Below are positions 63,647 through 64,000 of a stretch of DNA of 64,000 nucleotides, in pieces. A program made the position numbers and the translations under genes. The stretch comes from Catenulispora sp. EB89. Lineage in GTDB: Bacteria; Actinomycetota; Actinomycetes; Streptomycetales; Catenulisporaceae. The DNA lies in assembly GCF_041261445.1 (NCBI RefSeq), contig NZ_JBGCCU010000004.1, positions 186,001 through 250,000 on the forward strand. Reading direction: 5' to 3'. The notes under the pieces are model-generated. The model ran no database searches. It had not been told where the DNA came from and was given only the letters and a program-made list of their open reading frames with translations. Positions within the stretch are counted from its first letter, which is position 1. Every line of letters begins with the position of its first letter.

Positions 63647-64000
63647 AGCGCGTGCCGTTGCAGTAGTACGCGGTCCCGTTGAAGTACTGGTTGTCCCAGA
63701 AGTACAGGTCCGCCCACGTCTGCGGACCGGCGACGCCGTCCACGGCCAGCTTCGGGTAGGGCGGGTTGCCGCCGGGCGAGTGCACGGTCGGGGAGTTGTT
63801 GCAGCCCTGGAACGCGGTCATCGCCGACTGCGTGTCCGCGCCCCACGAACCGTCGATCACCAGCGGCTTGATGCCCAGCTCGGACTTCTTGAGCAGGCAC
63901 TGGAGTTCCTTGACCGCGTTGACGTTGCCCGAGCCCTCCTTGATGGTGGGCATCTGCGAGGCTGGCAGGTCCAGGTACGTGCAGTCGCTGGACGGCGCGG
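63645..64000 (-). CDS. Peptidoglycan-binding domain protein, 5' end cut by window edge
   Basis: The frame is open through the right edge; the ATG at 63953 is probably internal, since coding-like sequence (DCTYLDLPASQ) continues before it. The visible C-terminal part has a PG_binding_1 pattern: VNAVKELQCLLKKSELGI, VIDGSWGADTQSAMTAFQGC and LAVDGVAGPQTWADLYFW. Such domains anchor secreted enzymes or lipoproteins to the cell wall. Cys residues at the visible ends may form disulphides. The N-terminal part and any signal peptide lie outside the window. Confidence 0.8.
   Translation of the reverse strand, partial: APSSDCTYLDLPASQMPTIKEGSGNVNAVKELQCLLKKSELGIKPLVIDGSWGADTQSAMTAFQGCNNSPTVHSPGGNPPYPKLAVDGVAGPQTWADLYFWDNQYFNGTAYYCNGTR

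Overview
The window is about 64 kb of very GC-rich chromosome from a filamentous, sporulating actinomycete. The evidence is codon use with G/C in third positions, GTG starts, purine-rich ribosome sites, an HrdB-type principal sigma factor, the septation protein SepH, a WhiH-like GntR regulator next to hrdB, and a DUF7455 zinc-ribbon protein. Read right to left, the backbone whiH-like, hrdB, DUF7455, parE, parC, sepH, acnA, dxs follows the order I remember from Streptomyces coelicolor (about SCO5819 to SCO6013). The genes between differ, so a relative outside Streptomyces (for example Catenulisporales) is plausible but unproven. No rRNA, tRNA, insertion sequence, prophage or CRISPR array was recognised.

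Layout. 1-8 kb: a membrane glycosyltransferase cut by the left edge, dxs, a Fic protein with a palindrome over its promoter, and a DUF1800/DUF1501 export pair. 8-16.4 kb: acnA with a readable promoter and operator, an LCIB-type carbonic anhydrase homologue, a SigE-family sigma factor coupled to a membrane protein, a TRIC/UPF0126 channel, and sepH. 16.5-24.9 kb: two acetyltransferases, an Efe iron-uptake operon (EfeU-EfeO fusion plus EfeB) behind two iron-box palindromes, a rhodanese, a phosphodiesterase and a DUF5998 gene. 25-37 kb: parC and parE flank a two-ATPase ABC operon, a sucrase/ferredoxin-like protein with a phosphatase, and a large ATPase/beta-propeller protein coupled to parE. 37-44.8 kb: DUF7455, hrdB, the whiH-like regulator and a five-gene operon (SPFH protein, NAD-kinase-like protein, small membrane protein, ABC ATPase, ABC membrane subunit). 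45-50.7 kb: psuG-psuK, an AidB-like acyl-CoA dehydrogenase, a BrkB-type membrane protein and an RsgA-like OB-domain fragment protein. 50.9-58.2 kb: a flavohaemoprotein-like gene, the complete paaABCDE epoxidase operon with promoter and PaaR-type operator, and a GNAT-map pair. 58.2-64 kb: an M-box magnesium riboswitch upstream of an NRAMP-related transporter with a candidate leader peptide between them, a CPA1 antiporter followed by a repeat tract, a membrane-anchored unknown, and a peptidoglycan-binding protein cut by the right edge.

How genes work together. The paa genes build the phenylacetyl-CoA epoxidase that opens aerobic phenylacetate breakdown. efeUO and efeB form one iron-repressed import unit. 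psuG and psuK recycle pseudouridine. The two topoisomerase IV genes, hrdB, sepH and the whiH-like gene serve chromosome segregation, basal transcription and sporulation septation. The M-box and NRAMP-related transporter form a magnesium-homeostasis module. Several genes (fic, eis-like, sucrase-like, the RimJ-like GNAT) have a TAnnnT box 6-7 bases before the start codon and no ribosome site, the signature of leaderless mRNAs. Locus names and family statements come from memory; no search was run.
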